DNA from: Planctomycetota bacterium
GTDB lineage: Bacteria; Planctomycetota; Planctomycetia; Gemmatales; Gemmataceae
NCBI GenBank assembly: GCA_003671255.1
Contig: QWPF01000002.1
Span: forward strand, 33,928-97,927
Length of the DNA stretch: 64,000 nucleotides
Reading direction: 5' to 3'
This document shows positions 27,456 to 36,861 of the stretch, piece by piece. The notes under the pieces were generated by a model. The model searched no databases. It saw only the letters and a list, made by a program, of their open reading frames with translations, and had not been told where the DNA came from. Made by a program: the position numbers and the translations under genes. The stretch's first letter is position 1. Each line of letters opens with the position of its first letter.

Positions 27456-30400
27456 TTATGCGGATAGTCTTAAGGGTTGTTCAGAAGTACCAGAAAAACT
27501 TGCTTTAATGTAATTAATATAACTTAGTTCCCAGCCTTCATACTTGTGTAACTCTTCTGCCGTTTTTATGAACCAATCATTTAATTTTACAGTCTGCTTT
27601 TCTGCTGCAATATCCTTAACCATTTGAAGGTAATCATTAAGACTGTTGTCTGAGGTTAATTTTAAAATTTGTTCTTCTTCATTGTTGTATAACCATTGCA
27701 ATAGTTCAATTGCTAGGTTTGTAACATCATTTTCAAAGCTATATACATCTAGTGGTTCTTTAGAAACAAGCCATGATGGACAACCAACCCCAATCCATTT
27801 TATAAAACCTTCTCTTGTAATTATTAACGAAGATTGATGGATCTTACCATAAAACAAACCTGCGCCATGAATCGAAGCCAATCCCGAAATTGATTGTAAA
27901 ATAAGATTTAACCATACATCAGGTTTTTGTTGGATTGCTACCCATTCGGATTGATTAATACCCTGGGTAAACTCAATCAAAACAGCAGGCCTGCCGTGTA
28001 TTTCCAATACTTCATAGGTAGACGCAACATTTTCGTGACTAAAATTAATAGCTGCGTTAAAGCGTTGTCTAAACTCATCCGGGTGATAGGGGTCCAAAAG
28101 TTCAGATTCAGAAAGATGCCTGAGAATACATTCAGATTTTTTGATAGGATCAAATACATGAAAAACATACTCCTTGCTAGTTGAAGGAAGTTTGTCAATA
28201 ACACGAAAACGATCTATCATTAATCCGTTAATATTGCCTGCTTCGATAAGTGCCATTTGGTAAAAAGTTAAATAACCCCCGTTTAATAACGCTTGCCGAA
28301 GTGATTTTCGGGATTTCTTCGCCTCGGTCATGAGCGCCAGTAATGTATCTGATTCAACTAAACGCAAAGATATAAGTTGATCCCCCAGTTTTTTGTCAGG
28401 CGGTTCAATGGTTTCAATTATTGATGAAGGGCGATGAACTTGATTTATTTCTTCACGATTGATTGCATTATCAAAATAACCAGATGTCAATGAGCTTGAA
28501 AGTGTTCCAGATAAATCTTTTATCTTATTACGATACCAAGCTCGCATATCATCCAAATGGCGTTGAACTTCTTTTGTCTGAGCAAGCACTTCGCCTTCTT
28601 TTTCGCGAAGGTTCAATTCTTTTTTAGATAAAGATTCTGTTTGTAGTTGCAGAATTTGAGTTTGTGTTTCGAATTTTGCTTGTTTTCTTTCTAACTCAGA
28701 CTCGCCAGTCTGAAGCGCTAGTTTAATTCCGATTAGATTGTGTTGCCATTCAATAAGTTGCTGTTTGAAAGTTGCAATTGAAAGACGGTGATCTTCCCTC
28801 GCTTTGATAATTTTGCTTTCCGTGTCATGGGATTGATTTTGTTGATCACGGGAATCTTTAAGCAATAGTTCAAGTTCTTCCCTAGCGACTTTCGAGTATT
28901 CATGGAATTCTCTAAGATGCTCTTGAAGTAAATCCCTGGCTCCTAAAAGTTTAGAAAGACAATTTTCTGCCCCAGCCATGAGATCTGGGATATTTTCGCT
29001 TAAACTAACAATTTGATTTTTAAAATCAATGCTTTGCAACAATCTTTTATTTTCGATCTCTAGATTGGTTATTTGTATCTGTTCAAGAGTGTTTTTTTCA
29101 TCTTCAAGCCTTTGAAGTGCTTCAAATATTTCTGTTTTGATCAAATCATGCCCATGATTTTCAGTTTGAATTCGAAATTTCACTGAATCAATATCATCAG
29201 TTTTTTTGATCAATTCTTGCTTAGATTTTTCGATTTCGTCTCTTGCTGCTGTTAGATGGAGCACAAGGTTTTGATGTTCATTTTCCATTTCTTCGTTTCT
29301 AGTTTGGAGAGAAACAATCTGGGTGGAAAGCAAGGCTTCTTTTTCGTTTAGTGTTGATTCTTTTAATTGAACATCCTCAATTCGCTTACGAAGGATCTCT
29401 TGCATTTGAGCAAGGTTTTTTTCAGTAGAATCAGCTTGTTTTACTTTCTGGTCCTGATTGGTTTGAAAAAGTTCAATCTCTTGTTGAGTTTCTTCAAGTG
29501 ATTTGGATTTAGTTTCGAGATCATTTTGCCGCTCTGTAAGTGAATTTTCCAAGTTTTGCAAAGAAAGTTCTTTTTGATCAATTTCAAGGATGCGAAATTC
29601 TAAATAACTTCTGTTGTTTTTTAGTTCAACTTTTTCTTGGGTTATGAGTTCGAATTCTGAAGAAAGTAAAATCTCTTTTTCAAGTAATGCTGTTTTAGAG
29701 GCTTCTAAATTATCATGTTCAGTAAGTAAATTTATTTCCAAGGATTGGAGTTCGAGGATTTTTTTTTCTAAAGTTAATTCTTTTTCTTCTAGCCTAGATT
29801 TGACATTTTCAAGATAAAGTTTCAATTGAGAAATCTCAGCCATATGCTGTTCTATATCTTCAGATTGCTTGATAAGGTTATCATTTTCTTGGTTTTTAAA
29901 TAAACATTCTTGTTCAAATAACCTACGATCTTCATTGAGTTTAGAATAAAGTGCGTTGATTTCATGTGCTTGTGCTTCAAGCTCCCTGCTGTTTTGTTCT
30001 AAATCTTGGTTTCTGCGCTCCATATCAAGAGCACGGTCATTTAAATTCTCGTTTCTTTTGTCTAATATTTCTTGAAGGTTTGATAGGGTTTCTAAATCTT
30101 CATTTTTTAATGATTGTTTATTTAAATCTTCTTGTTTTTGAGATGAGATAAAAGTTTTAAGTGAATCTAATTCGTTGCGCAATAATTGTAATTCTTCTGT
30201 ATTGGTTTTGTTTTTAATGAATTGCAGGTTTAGTTGGTCATTTATTGAAGAGTTTTCAGATTGAAGCGTGCTTTGATTTGATAGTATCTCGGTTTCGCGT
30301 TGAGAAATTGTTCGATTGTTTTCAAATAATGAACTTAATTCGATTTTCAATGAGTTGTTTTTACTCTTAAGCTTTTTTACTAAGCGTAATAAGAGAATCT

Positions 30401-30833
30401 TACTTTTAGATTTTGGTGTTCTTTTATTTTCGATCGAGAATAGTTCTTGGGGTTTAAGGTGGTTGCTTTCTGCGGGCGTTATTTGTGCCAATGATTCATG
30501 CACGATGAATGAGAATTCGTATGTGCCAATATTTAATTTGTCATTTGATTTTAGAATGGATTCCTGAAATGAAACTCCATTTAATGTTAAACCTGAAAGC
30601 GGAGTAATTGAGCGGACAAATATACCTTTGTTCTTTACATGATTTAGTTGAAATAAAAGCGCAGGAAGATCCAACCCCGCCAATCGAAGTTCGCATCCAG
30701 CTACGGTACCCACAAGGAATGTGCCATGAATTGGGAATGATTGAATTTGTTTGTTAAGGCAAGAAAAAACCATGGTTGCTTTGGATGCAACATCATGATC
30801 ACCAGGAATGAAAGGTAATTCATCTTCTTTCAT
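27456..30833 (-). CDS. FHA / long coiled-coil / pseudokinase protein
   Basis: A 1125-residue protein. The N-terminal part (about 35-115) fits an FHA phosphothreonine-binding domain (GTFLVGTVAGCELRL, LTLNGVSFQ). Residues of about 150-800 are almost unbroken charged coiled coil rich in Glu, Gln, Leu and Asn. From about 830 comes the linker that precedes planctomycete Hanks-type kinases (LTFYQMALIEAGNINGLMIDRFRVIDKL), then a kinase-like domain (about 874-1060) that lacks every catalytic signature: no Gly loop, HRDxKxxN reads YGKIHQSS, and DFG reads GVG. It should be a scaffold rather than an enzyme. No signal peptide or membrane segment. Convergent with the sugar dehydrogenase, with 3 bp between them. 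Confidence 0.8.
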   Translation of the reverse strand: MKEDELPFIPGDHDVASKATMVFSCLNKQIQSFPIHGTFLVGTVAGCELRLAGLDLPALLFQLNHVKNKGIFVRSITPLSGLTLNGVSFQESILKSNDKLNIGTYEFSFIVHESLAQITPAESNHLKPQELFSIENKRTPKSKSKILLLRLVKKLKSKNNSLKIELSSLFENNRTISQRETEILSNQSTLQSENSSINDQLNLQFIKNKTNTEELQLLRNELDSLKTFISSQKQEDLNKQSLKNEDLETLSNLQEILDKRNENLNDRALDMERRNQDLEQNSRELEAQAHEINALYSKLNEDRRLFEQECLFKNQENDNLIKQSEDIEQHMAEISQLKLYLENVKSRLEEKELTLEKKILELQSLEINLLTEHDNLEASKTALLEKEILLSSEFELITQEKVELKNNRSYLEFRILEIDQKELSLQNLENSLTERQNDLETKSKSLEETQQEIELFQTNQDQKVKQADSTEKNLAQMQEILRKRIEDVQLKESTLNEKEALLSTQIVSLQTRNEEMENEHQNLVLHLTAARDEIEKSKQELIKKTDDIDSVKFRIQTENHGHDLIKTEIFEALQRLEDEKNTLEQIQITNLEIENKRLLQSIDFKNQIVSLSENIPDLMAGAENCLSKLLGARDLLQEHLREFHEYSKVAREELELLLKDSRDQQNQSHDTESKIIKAREDHRLSIATFKQQLIEWQHNLIGIKLALQTGESELERKQAKFETQTQILQLQTESLSKKELNLREKEGEVLAQTKEVQRHLDDMRAWYRNKIKDLSGTLSSSLTSGYFDNAINREEINQVHRPSSIIETIEPPDKKLGDQLISLRLVESDTLLALMTEAKKSRKSLRQALLNGGYLTFYQMALIEAGNINGLMIDRFRVIDKLPSTSKEYVFHVFDPIKKSECILRHLSESELLDPYHPDEFRQRFNAAINFSHENVASTYEVLEIHGRPAVLIEFTQGINQSEWVAIQQKPDVWLNLILQSISGLASIHGAGLFYGKIHQSSLIITREGFIKWIGVGCPSWLVSKEPLDVYSFENDVTNLAIELLQWLYNNEEEQILKLTSDNSLNDYLQMVKDIAAEKQTVKLNDWFIKTAEELHKYEGWELSYINYIKASFSGTSEQPLRLSA

Positions 30834-30895
30834 ACCAATGGTTTAAAAAAAATCAACGATAGTGTATAGACCAATATTAAGTGTTGGGTTTTAGT

Positions 30896-30944
30896 AAAAA
30901 AGAAGCATTAGTGAAACGGTGGCCTTTTAGGCGACTCATGCTTC
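30896..30944 (-). terminator. Rho-independent terminator after mutL
   Basis: On the minus strand, GAAGCATGAGT (from 30944) pairs with ACTAATGCTTC (ending 30902) at 10 of 11 positions. An inner GCCT/AGGC stem extends the structure, and six T residues follow directly (30901-30896). It lies 15 bp past the mutL stop and separates mutL from the FHA/pseudokinase gene, which therefore needs its own promoter in 30834-30895. Confidence 0.7.
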
Positions 30945-30958
30945 CCAGATTTCGCAAA

Positions 30959-32839
30959 TTATGTTCTGCCAAATTGGTTTTCAAGGTCATTTTTACTTAT
31001 TAATAAAGAAGTTGGTCTTCCGTGGGGGCAATGATAGTGGGATTTGGATAAGTGGCGCATTTTAGCTAAAAGATGCATTTCTGTTTCATTGAGTATGTCT
31101 CCCGATCGGACTGCGGAATGGCAAGCAGTGAGGCTTAAAATGTGGTGAAAAAAAGCATCTTTACTTGGGATCTCGTCTTTGGCAAAAAGTTGTTCGATAA
31201 CTTTATTAAAAAGAGTTTTAGGCGATTTTCTTCCAAGCAAGGCGGGAAAACTTTCAACCAGAATAGTGTTGCCCCCAAATCCTCGTATTTCGAAACCTAA
31301 TTGGAGTAGTTCTTCTTGTCGTGACAAAACCATTTCTGCTTGAAAAGCCGCGAGTTCAATGGTTTCAGGAATTAAAAGTTTTTGGGCAGGCACAGGCCCT
31401 GAGGTAAGTTTTGATTTTAGTTGTTCATACAAAATTCGCTCATGAAGGGCATGTTGATCAATGATCAAAACGCCTTCTTCGGTTTCAATCACAATATAAG
31501 CATTGTAAACCTGTAAAACCTTAATGTTTTCTTCCAAATTTAATGCGGGAATAATTCCGGGAGGCGGAAGGGATTTATCTAAATAAGTATAATTTGGTGT
31601 TTTTGTGATCCCAGCAGCAGATGGATTTTCAAACGCCATTTGTTCGGTGGAATTATTCTTGTCATTGAAGGGAAGCGATGGAGCGGGTGAAGGCCCTGAT
31701 TCAAGGGTCCAAGGTTCGGGGTTATTTCTGTTTGATGGGATAGTAATGGTAAATTCAGGCAATCCGATGTCTATCTGGTTTTTTCTTGTTACCTGTGATT
31801 CATCTTGAAGATTAAAGACAGCACTTTTATTTTTATCAAGGAGAACATTTCTAACAGCATTAAATACCAAATGATGAATCACCCCGGGATCACGGAATCG
31901 AACTTCTGCTTTAGTTGGGTGTATGTTGACATCAACTTTTTCCAGATCTGAATCAAAATAAAGAAATGCAATTGGGAATCTTCCCGTCATCATGTGCCCG
32001 CGGAAACCTTCTTGGATGGCATGAGATATTGTACGGTCTCTGAACCAGCGGCCATTAATAAATAAATATTGGGATTTTGCGCTACTTTTATCAATGTTTG
32101 GCGAGCCAACAAAGCCTTTGATTTTAAAATCGCGGTGATTTGATTCGATATAGAGCAAATCATTGGTGATATCTTTCCCAAAAAAGATACTGATCATTTC
32201 TTTAAGGCTGGCCCCTTGTGATGCTTGTAAGACTTGTTTTCCATTATTTTTGTAGGACCAATGTACATCACAGTTATCAAGGTTATTTTTGAATGAGGAA
32301 AGGATCATTTTAGTGATAGTTTCAGTGATTTGAGCAGTTTCGGCGGGCGGTGCTTTAAGGAATTTTCTCCTTACAGGAGTATTGTAAAACAGATGCTTAA
32401 TTTCGATTCTTGTACCTGGAGATCCATTCCACGGCTTCGAAGGGTGAAGCAATCCCCCTTCGCAAAAGATTTCTGCTCCTTGGTCAAGATCGGGTGGGCA
32501 GGATTGGAGCAGCAGTTTGGAAACGCTTGCAATTGAACCTAAGGCCTCCCCTCTGAAGCCAAGTGTAGATATTCTAAAAAGATCTTCTGAAGATTTAAGC
32601 TTACTCGTTGCGTGGCTTGTTAGTGCAAGTTGAAGTTGTTCTGGATAAATACCAAAACCGTCATCAACGACTCTGATTAGGTCATGCCCGCCTTGTTCGA
32701 TATCGATATCGATTCTTTTCGAATGAGCATCCAGAGAATTTTCGATGAGTTCTTTGACAATGCTTGCAGGGCGTTCAATAATTTCGCCTGCTGCAATTTG
32801 GCTGATAACTTCGGGGGGTAAGAGTTTGATTATTGCCAT
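30959..32839 (-). CDS. mutL: DNA mismatch repair protein MutL (endonuclease-type)
   Basis: A 626-residue MutL. The N-terminal GHKL ATPase carries IAAGEIIERPASIVKELIENSLDA (Glu/Asn box), DDGFGI and TLGFRGEALGSIASVSKL. The C-terminal dimerisation domain contains the metal-binding nuclease motif DQHALHERILYE starting near residue 461, plus ACHSAVRSGD and CPHGRPTS. It is thus a nicking MutL, as in bacteria without MutH. About 100 Pro/Ser-rich residues link the domains. It follows the NtrC-type regulator gene by 30 bp and ends at a clear terminator. Confidence 0.96.
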   Translation of the reverse strand: MAIIKLLPPEVISQIAAGEIIERPASIVKELIENSLDAHSKRIDIDIEQGGHDLIRVVDDGFGIYPEQLQLALTSHATSKLKSSEDLFRISTLGFRGEALGSIASVSKLLLQSCPPDLDQGAEIFCEGGLLHPSKPWNGSPGTRIEIKHLFYNTPVRRKFLKAPPAETAQITETITKMILSSFKNNLDNCDVHWSYKNNGKQVLQASQGASLKEMISIFFGKDITNDLLYIESNHRDFKIKGFVGSPNIDKSSAKSQYLFINGRWFRDRTISHAIQEGFRGHMMTGRFPIAFLYFDSDLEKVDVNIHPTKAEVRFRDPGVIHHLVFNAVRNVLLDKNKSAVFNLQDESQVTRKNQIDIGLPEFTITIPSNRNNPEPWTLESGPSPAPSLPFNDKNNSTEQMAFENPSAAGITKTPNYTYLDKSLPPPGIIPALNLEENIKVLQVYNAYIVIETEEGVLIIDQHALHERILYEQLKSKLTSGPVPAQKLLIPETIELAAFQAEMVLSRQEELLQLGFEIRGFGGNTILVESFPALLGRKSPKTLFNKVIEQLFAKDEIPSKDAFFHHILSLTACHSAVRSGDILNETEMHLLAKMRHLSKSHYHCPHGRPTSLLISKNDLENQFGRT

Positions 32840-32869
32840 TTAAACTTCCATGTTATTTGATCTGTATTT

Positions 32870-34459
32870 TTAAACTTCGTCGTTGTCTTCAATGTCGGTT
32901 TTGCGAGTAAGTGAATCATCCTCTGAATCTGGGGTAAGGGCAAGTTTTTTTAGTTTGCGTATCAGAGAATCAGACTTCATTCCAAGCGATTTTGCAGCTT
33001 TTTCCATGTCATTGGAATTTTCAGCTAGAGCTTTTTTAATCTTGTCTTGTAACTTCCAATCTTGAATCACCCTGTAAAGTGTTCGTTCTCCAATTCCAAG
33101 CATGCGAGAAGCTTCTTCTCGGTTACCATTGGTCAGAGAAAGAGCTTGCTCGATGAAAAAGCGTTCTACTTCCGAGAGGGGTCTACCAATTAAATGAGAA
33201 GCTTGTGGCGACTGGCCTGAAAGAGGTTGAATTCGATTCAAGATGTTGCCTTCTTGGACATCATCGATGTTTAAAACGCCATCAACATCTAAAACCACCA
33301 TGCTTTCTATGAAGTTTCGCATTTCCCTTACATTGCCCGGCCAATCATAAAGGGTCATGGCTTTACGAACTGGTTCTGCAATGGTCATGGCATTTTTGGC
33401 ATGCAGTTGGTTGAATTCTTTTAAGAAATGAGAAGCTAGCAGAGGGATATCTTCTCTTCGTTCACGAAGTTGGGGCAAGCGGATTTTCAAACGATTGAGC
33501 CTAAAAAACAAATCCTGTCGAAAGGTTCCGTCAGTTACGGCGGCTTCAAGATCACGATGAGTAGCAGAAACCACTCGAACATTAACTTTCAAAGGTTCAT
33601 TGCTTCCAATTCTGAATACTTCACTATTCTCGAGGACACGCAATAATTTAGCTTGCAAACTCATAGGCATATCGCCTACTTCGTCTAGAAAAAGCGTGCC
33701 GCCGTTAGCGTATTCAAATCGACCTTTTCGCATTCTTTCTGCGCCAGTAAAAGCACCGGGTTCATGACCAAAAAGTTCGTCATCAAGCAGATTTTCATTC
33801 AGTGCGGTACAATTCATTGCTACAAAAGGTTTGTTTTTGCGTGGACTGTTATTGTGAATAGCCTTGGCAACCAATTCCTTGCCTGTGCCTGTTTCGCCCT
33901 GGATTAAAACAGTAGCATTAGTCGGCGCTATGCTTTGCAGTTTCACGACTACATCGTGCATTTTAGAACTATTTCCCAAGACGCCTTCAAAACCAAATTT
34001 TTCATCTAGTTGTCTTTTAAGCTCACGATTGGCGCGGGCAAGTCTTAATTTCTCTGATGACTTTTCCACAATGGTTCGCAGTTCAACCATGTCCAACGGT
34101 TTGGTGAGGTAGTTGGATGCTCCTTGTTTAATCGCTTCCACCGCAGTTTTTATATCAGCATGCCCCGTGATTACTATTACTTCAACTTCGGGTAGTTCTT
34201 CTTTTGCTTTGCGAACAATTGCAAGGCCATCAACATCCGCCATGCGTAAATCCGTTAGAACGACATCAAAGGTTTCCGTTTCAATTTTTTTTGCGCCATC
34301 TTTGCCATTGCACACAACGGTGCACTCAAAACCTACTCTTTCCAGACTTTCTGAAACAACCTCTGCATGGGGTTTTTCGTCATCAATAATTAAAACACGA
34401 ATCCCCTCTCCGGATTTGCGATTTAAAATTTGATTTGATTTATCAGGATCTATAACCAT
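32870..34459 (-). CDS. NtrC-family sigma-54-dependent response regulator with two C-terminal HTH units
   Basis: A 529-residue regulator. The receiver domain (about 20-135) has LIIDDEKPHA and the phosphoacceptor Asp70 in VVLTDLRMADVDG. The AAA+ domain (about 160-390) has Walker A GETGTGKELVAKAIH, the sigma-54 contact loop GAFTGAERMRKGRFE and Walker B FLDEVGDMP. After the first Fis-type HTH (NREEASRMLGIGERTLYRVI) comes a second similar unit (NDMEKAAKSLGMKSDSLIRKLKKL), which is unusual. No histidine kinase gene is adjacent. AGGG precedes ATG 34459. No -24/-12 promoter was recognised in the window. Confidence 0.92.
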   Translation of the reverse strand: MVIDPDKSNQILNRKSGEGIRVLIIDDEKPHAEVVSESLERVGFECTVVCNGKDGAKKIETETFDVVLTDLRMADVDGLAIVRKAKEELPEVEVIVITGHADIKTAVEAIKQGASNYLTKPLDMVELRTIVEKSSEKLRLARANRELKRQLDEKFGFEGVLGNSSKMHDVVVKLQSIAPTNATVLIQGETGTGKELVAKAIHNNSPRKNKPFVAMNCTALNENLLDDELFGHEPGAFTGAERMRKGRFEYANGGTLFLDEVGDMPMSLQAKLLRVLENSEVFRIGSNEPLKVNVRVVSATHRDLEAAVTDGTFRQDLFFRLNRLKIRLPQLRERREDIPLLASHFLKEFNQLHAKNAMTIAEPVRKAMTLYDWPGNVREMRNFIESMVVLDVDGVLNIDDVQEGNILNRIQPLSGQSPQASHLIGRPLSEVERFFIEQALSLTNGNREEASRMLGIGERTLYRVIQDWKLQDKIKKALAENSNDMEKAAKSLGMKSDSLIRKLKKLALTPDSEDDSLTRKTDIEDNDEV

Positions 34460-34663
34460 TATCGCCCTACTTTCACAACAATTTCACCAAAGGATATTGT
34501 ATAGCTTAACCAAATTAATTGCCTAGTCTCCGTTTGTTTCTTATTTTCTCGTTAAAGAAGGCATGACCGTAAAACCGATAAAAGAAGTAAGATTCCTACG
34601 CTTTGGTAAAGTTGTGTGTAATTGGGTAATTCGTTAAAGCTGGGATGTTTTTTAGGTAAAAAG

Positions 34664-36127
34664 ATGAATATTAGTGAACCGCAAGTTCTTTTAGAGAAAA
34701 TTACAGCTTTAAGGGAAAAGCTTGAAAAAGCTGTTCGCGAGCCAGCTTTACAAAATTTATCTGGTGGAGAAGGCGTTGATATTTTTACAAGAAGAAACCG
34801 ACTGGCTTCTAAACTTACAGAATCGGACGATTGTGACTCAGTAATAATTGATGAAAGTAAAACTTCTACGGCTATAAGATTGCCTGTTCTGCTTACTTCG
34901 AAGGCTCGGGAGTTATTGGTTCATGGTAAAGATTTGATTGGGGAACTCCGCAACCTTGCCAATGCTTTTCTGCTATACCGAACTGATGATGAAGTAGCTT
35001 CTAAAAAAGGAACGCAAGAATCTGGGGCATTATTAAAGTTATATCGCGAAACAACAGCGATGGCGGACACAGCTCTTCGTATGATTCCAAATTTTCCTGA
35101 ATCACCATCTAGCCAATTGCAGCTTTGTGCGGGAGTTGAGGCAATATTTCAGGTAATTTCGCAGCGGTTAAGAATTCTTAAACAAGCCTGCATAGCTAAA
35201 GAGAAAGAGCTTCAAAAAATAAGTAAACTTGGTGAATTATTTGATGTAATTTTAGCAGGTGGAAAAGTTGATTTTTTTGAAGTTCAAATTATTGTTGAAG
35301 ATATTCTTGAAGAAGTACGACACGGGGAAACATTACGACTACTCCGGGAAGATATCGACTACCCGGCAAGATATGTAGCATGTAAGGGCATTAATTTTGC
35401 ACGAGTTGTTGCTAGGGTAATATTTCAAGATGCACAGTTGCGGGTAGCCAGCATGGAAATAATTGCTGCCGCATTATTTCTTGATATTGGAATGATTAAA
35501 ATACAATCATCTGGTTTGGTGGAACCGGAGCGGGTGCATGGGAAGATGTCGCGAGCCTATGAATCGCATTGTTTTATTGGTGCAGAATTACTTCGGGTAT
35601 CTTTTCCGCAGATGCCTTTACTTGCAGAAGCAGCCCTTTCGCACCATGAGAATATCGATGGGTCAGGATTTCCCTCAGGATTTAAAGGGGAAGAAATATC
35701 GCCTGTAATCCGTTTCCTTGCAGTATGTGAAAGATACATTGCTCGCTGCATGTCGCCTTCACGGGATAAGCCTTTAAATACGAAAGGTGCGCTAACATCG
35801 GTACTAATGGATAGTGAAGATGGGAAGCTTGATAAAGTTTATGCTCGATTTTTGCTTGCGGTTTCATTTTATCCATCGGGTACTGCGGTTGAACTATCAG
35901 ATGGTTCCCTTGGTGTTGTTTTGGCAAATCCGCTCTCAAAAAATGCTGAAATTGAATCCAATAATCAGATTGTTGCGGTATTACGGGAGTCTGATGGCAG
36001 TTATCTACCCAAACCAAAAATTTTAGATTTAGCTGGAAGAACCTCGCCTGCTGTGCTTCGTTGCCTTTCGCAACAAGAAAAAGATGATCTCATTGGGTCT
36101 GAATTCCCAGAGTGGAACTCACACTAA
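34664..36127 (+). CDS. Degenerate HD-GYP-like domain protein
   Basis: A 487-residue soluble protein. Residues of about 1-220 are helical and unrecognised. The second half aligns with HD-GYP c-di-GMP phosphodiesterases: ALFLDIGMIKI replaces LLHDIGKI, ESHCFIGAELL keeps the H..G spacing, SHHENIDGSGFPSGFKGEEI corresponds to HHERxDGxGYPxGLxGxxI, and VCERYIARCM replaces VADxFDALT. The first metal-binding His is Leu and the terminal Asp is Glu or absent, so catalysis is doubtful and c-di-GMP sensing or a structural role is possible. ATG 34664 follows TTAGG; the longer frame from TTG 34622 is unlikely. Confidence 0.72.
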   Translation: MNISEPQVLLEKITALREKLEKAVREPALQNLSGGEGVDIFTRRNRLASKLTESDDCDSVIIDESKTSTAIRLPVLLTSKARELLVHGKDLIGELRNLANAFLLYRTDDEVASKKGTQESGALLKLYRETTAMADTALRMIPNFPESPSSQLQLCAGVEAIFQVISQRLRILKQACIAKEKELQKISKLGELFDVILAGGKVDFFEVQIIVEDILEEVRHGETLRLLREDIDYPARYVACKGINFARVVARVIFQDAQLRVASMEIIAAALFLDIGMIKIQSSGLVEPERVHGKMSRAYESHCFIGAELLRVSFPQMPLLAEAALSHHENIDGSGFPSGFKGEEISPVIRFLAVCERYIARCMSPSRDKPLNTKGALTSVLMDSEDGKLDKVYARFLLAVSFYPSGTAVELSDGSLGVVLANPLSKNAEIESNNQIVAVLRESDGSYLPKPKILDLAGRTSPAVLRCLSQQEKDDLIGSEFPEWNSH

Positions 36128-36142
36128 CAAAGGTTACGGTAT

Positions 36143-36844
36143 ATGTTCCCAAGGCGTTACATAACCTATGTAGAAGCAACCCGGCATCCCTGGCCTAATT
36201 TTATATTTTTGTTGCCCATAGTAATTCTTTACGAAACTGCAGTGTGGTATTGCGCGAGCAATCAAGTTGATGGTGTTAGGAATGGTGCAGATGGTTGGTT
36301 GAGGCAGAACTTAGCAGTATATGGTGTAAACCTTGTTTGGCTTCCGCCTGTTTTTCTACTATTTTTTTATGCTTTCCAGAGTTTCATACGGTGGTGGAGT
36401 AGGCCACACGAAAATGTTGAGACGATCACTGGAATGATTCTAGAAAGTGGAATATTTGGAATGGTGTTATGGTTGGTTGCGGGGATATGGAGCAAGGGGT
36501 TTCTTGCTTCAGGAGTTGATGCTTCAAGTGGAATTTCTTCAGCTTGGGTTACTTATCTTGGGGCAGGAATTTATGAGGAAGCGATATTCAGGCTTCTGGG
36601 GATTCATCTTTTATTGCTATTATTTCCCGGAAATATTTTCCCGTCCTTACCTTTTGCTTTTTTTGTTTCATCTATTGGGTTTGCAATATCACATCATCTG
36701 GGCATTTATGGAGAAGTTTTCCAGTTTGACATCTTTGTATTTCGGGCATTGGCAGGATTATATTTTTGCACTGTTTACATGTTTAGAGGATTTGGAATTG
36801 CAGTTGGTGCGCATGTGATCTACGATTTTATAGTCTCTGTTTAA
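36143..36844 (+). CDS. CPBP family intramembrane metalloprotease
   Basis: A 233-residue polytopic membrane protein of the CAAX-prenyl-protease/bacteriocin-processing (Abi) family. The first motif is EEAIFR (Glu145-Glu146, Arg149), the second SSIGFAISHHLG with the metal-binding His, and the third the terminal GIAVGAHVIYDF. Several hydrophobic helices are visible (FIFLLPIVILYETAVWY, LPPVFLLFFYAFQSFI, LLLLLFPGNIFPSLPFAFFV). Substrate unknown. It starts 15 bp after the HD-GYP-like gene and is likely cotranscribed with it. The stop lies in the left arm of an 8-bp inverted repeat. Confidence 0.86.
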   Translation: MFPRRYITYVEATRHPWPNFIFLLPIVILYETAVWYCASNQVDGVRNGADGWLRQNLAVYGVNLVWLPPVFLLFFYAFQSFIRWWSRPHENVETITGMILESGIFGMVLWLVAGIWSKGFLASGVDASSGISSAWVTYLGAGIYEEAIFRLLGIHLLLLLFPGNIFPSLPFAFFVSSIGFAISHHLGIYGEVFQFDIFVFRALAGLYFCTVYMFRGFGIAVGAHVIYDFIVSV

Positions 36845-36861
36845 ATGCATTTGATTTAAAC
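36839..36861. repeat. Inverted repeat containing two convergent stop codons
   Basis: GTTTAAAT (36839-36846) and ATTTAAAC (36854-36861) form a perfect 8-bp inverted repeat around a 7-base loop. The left arm contains the TAA of the protease gene and the right arm the TAA of the convergent symporter gene. A T-run occurs on the plus strand about 15 bp beyond. AT-rich stems are weak terminators, so a terminator role is only possible. Confidence 0.35.

Noticed and set aside
30834-30895. Clear promoter for the FHA/pseudokinase gene
   Set aside because: No good -35/-10 pair in the short region behind the mutL terminator, though one must exist.
34460-34663. Sigma-54 (-24/-12) promoter for the NtrC-type regulator or its neighbour
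   Set aside because: No TGGCAC-N5-TTGC-like sequence in this or the other intergenic regions.
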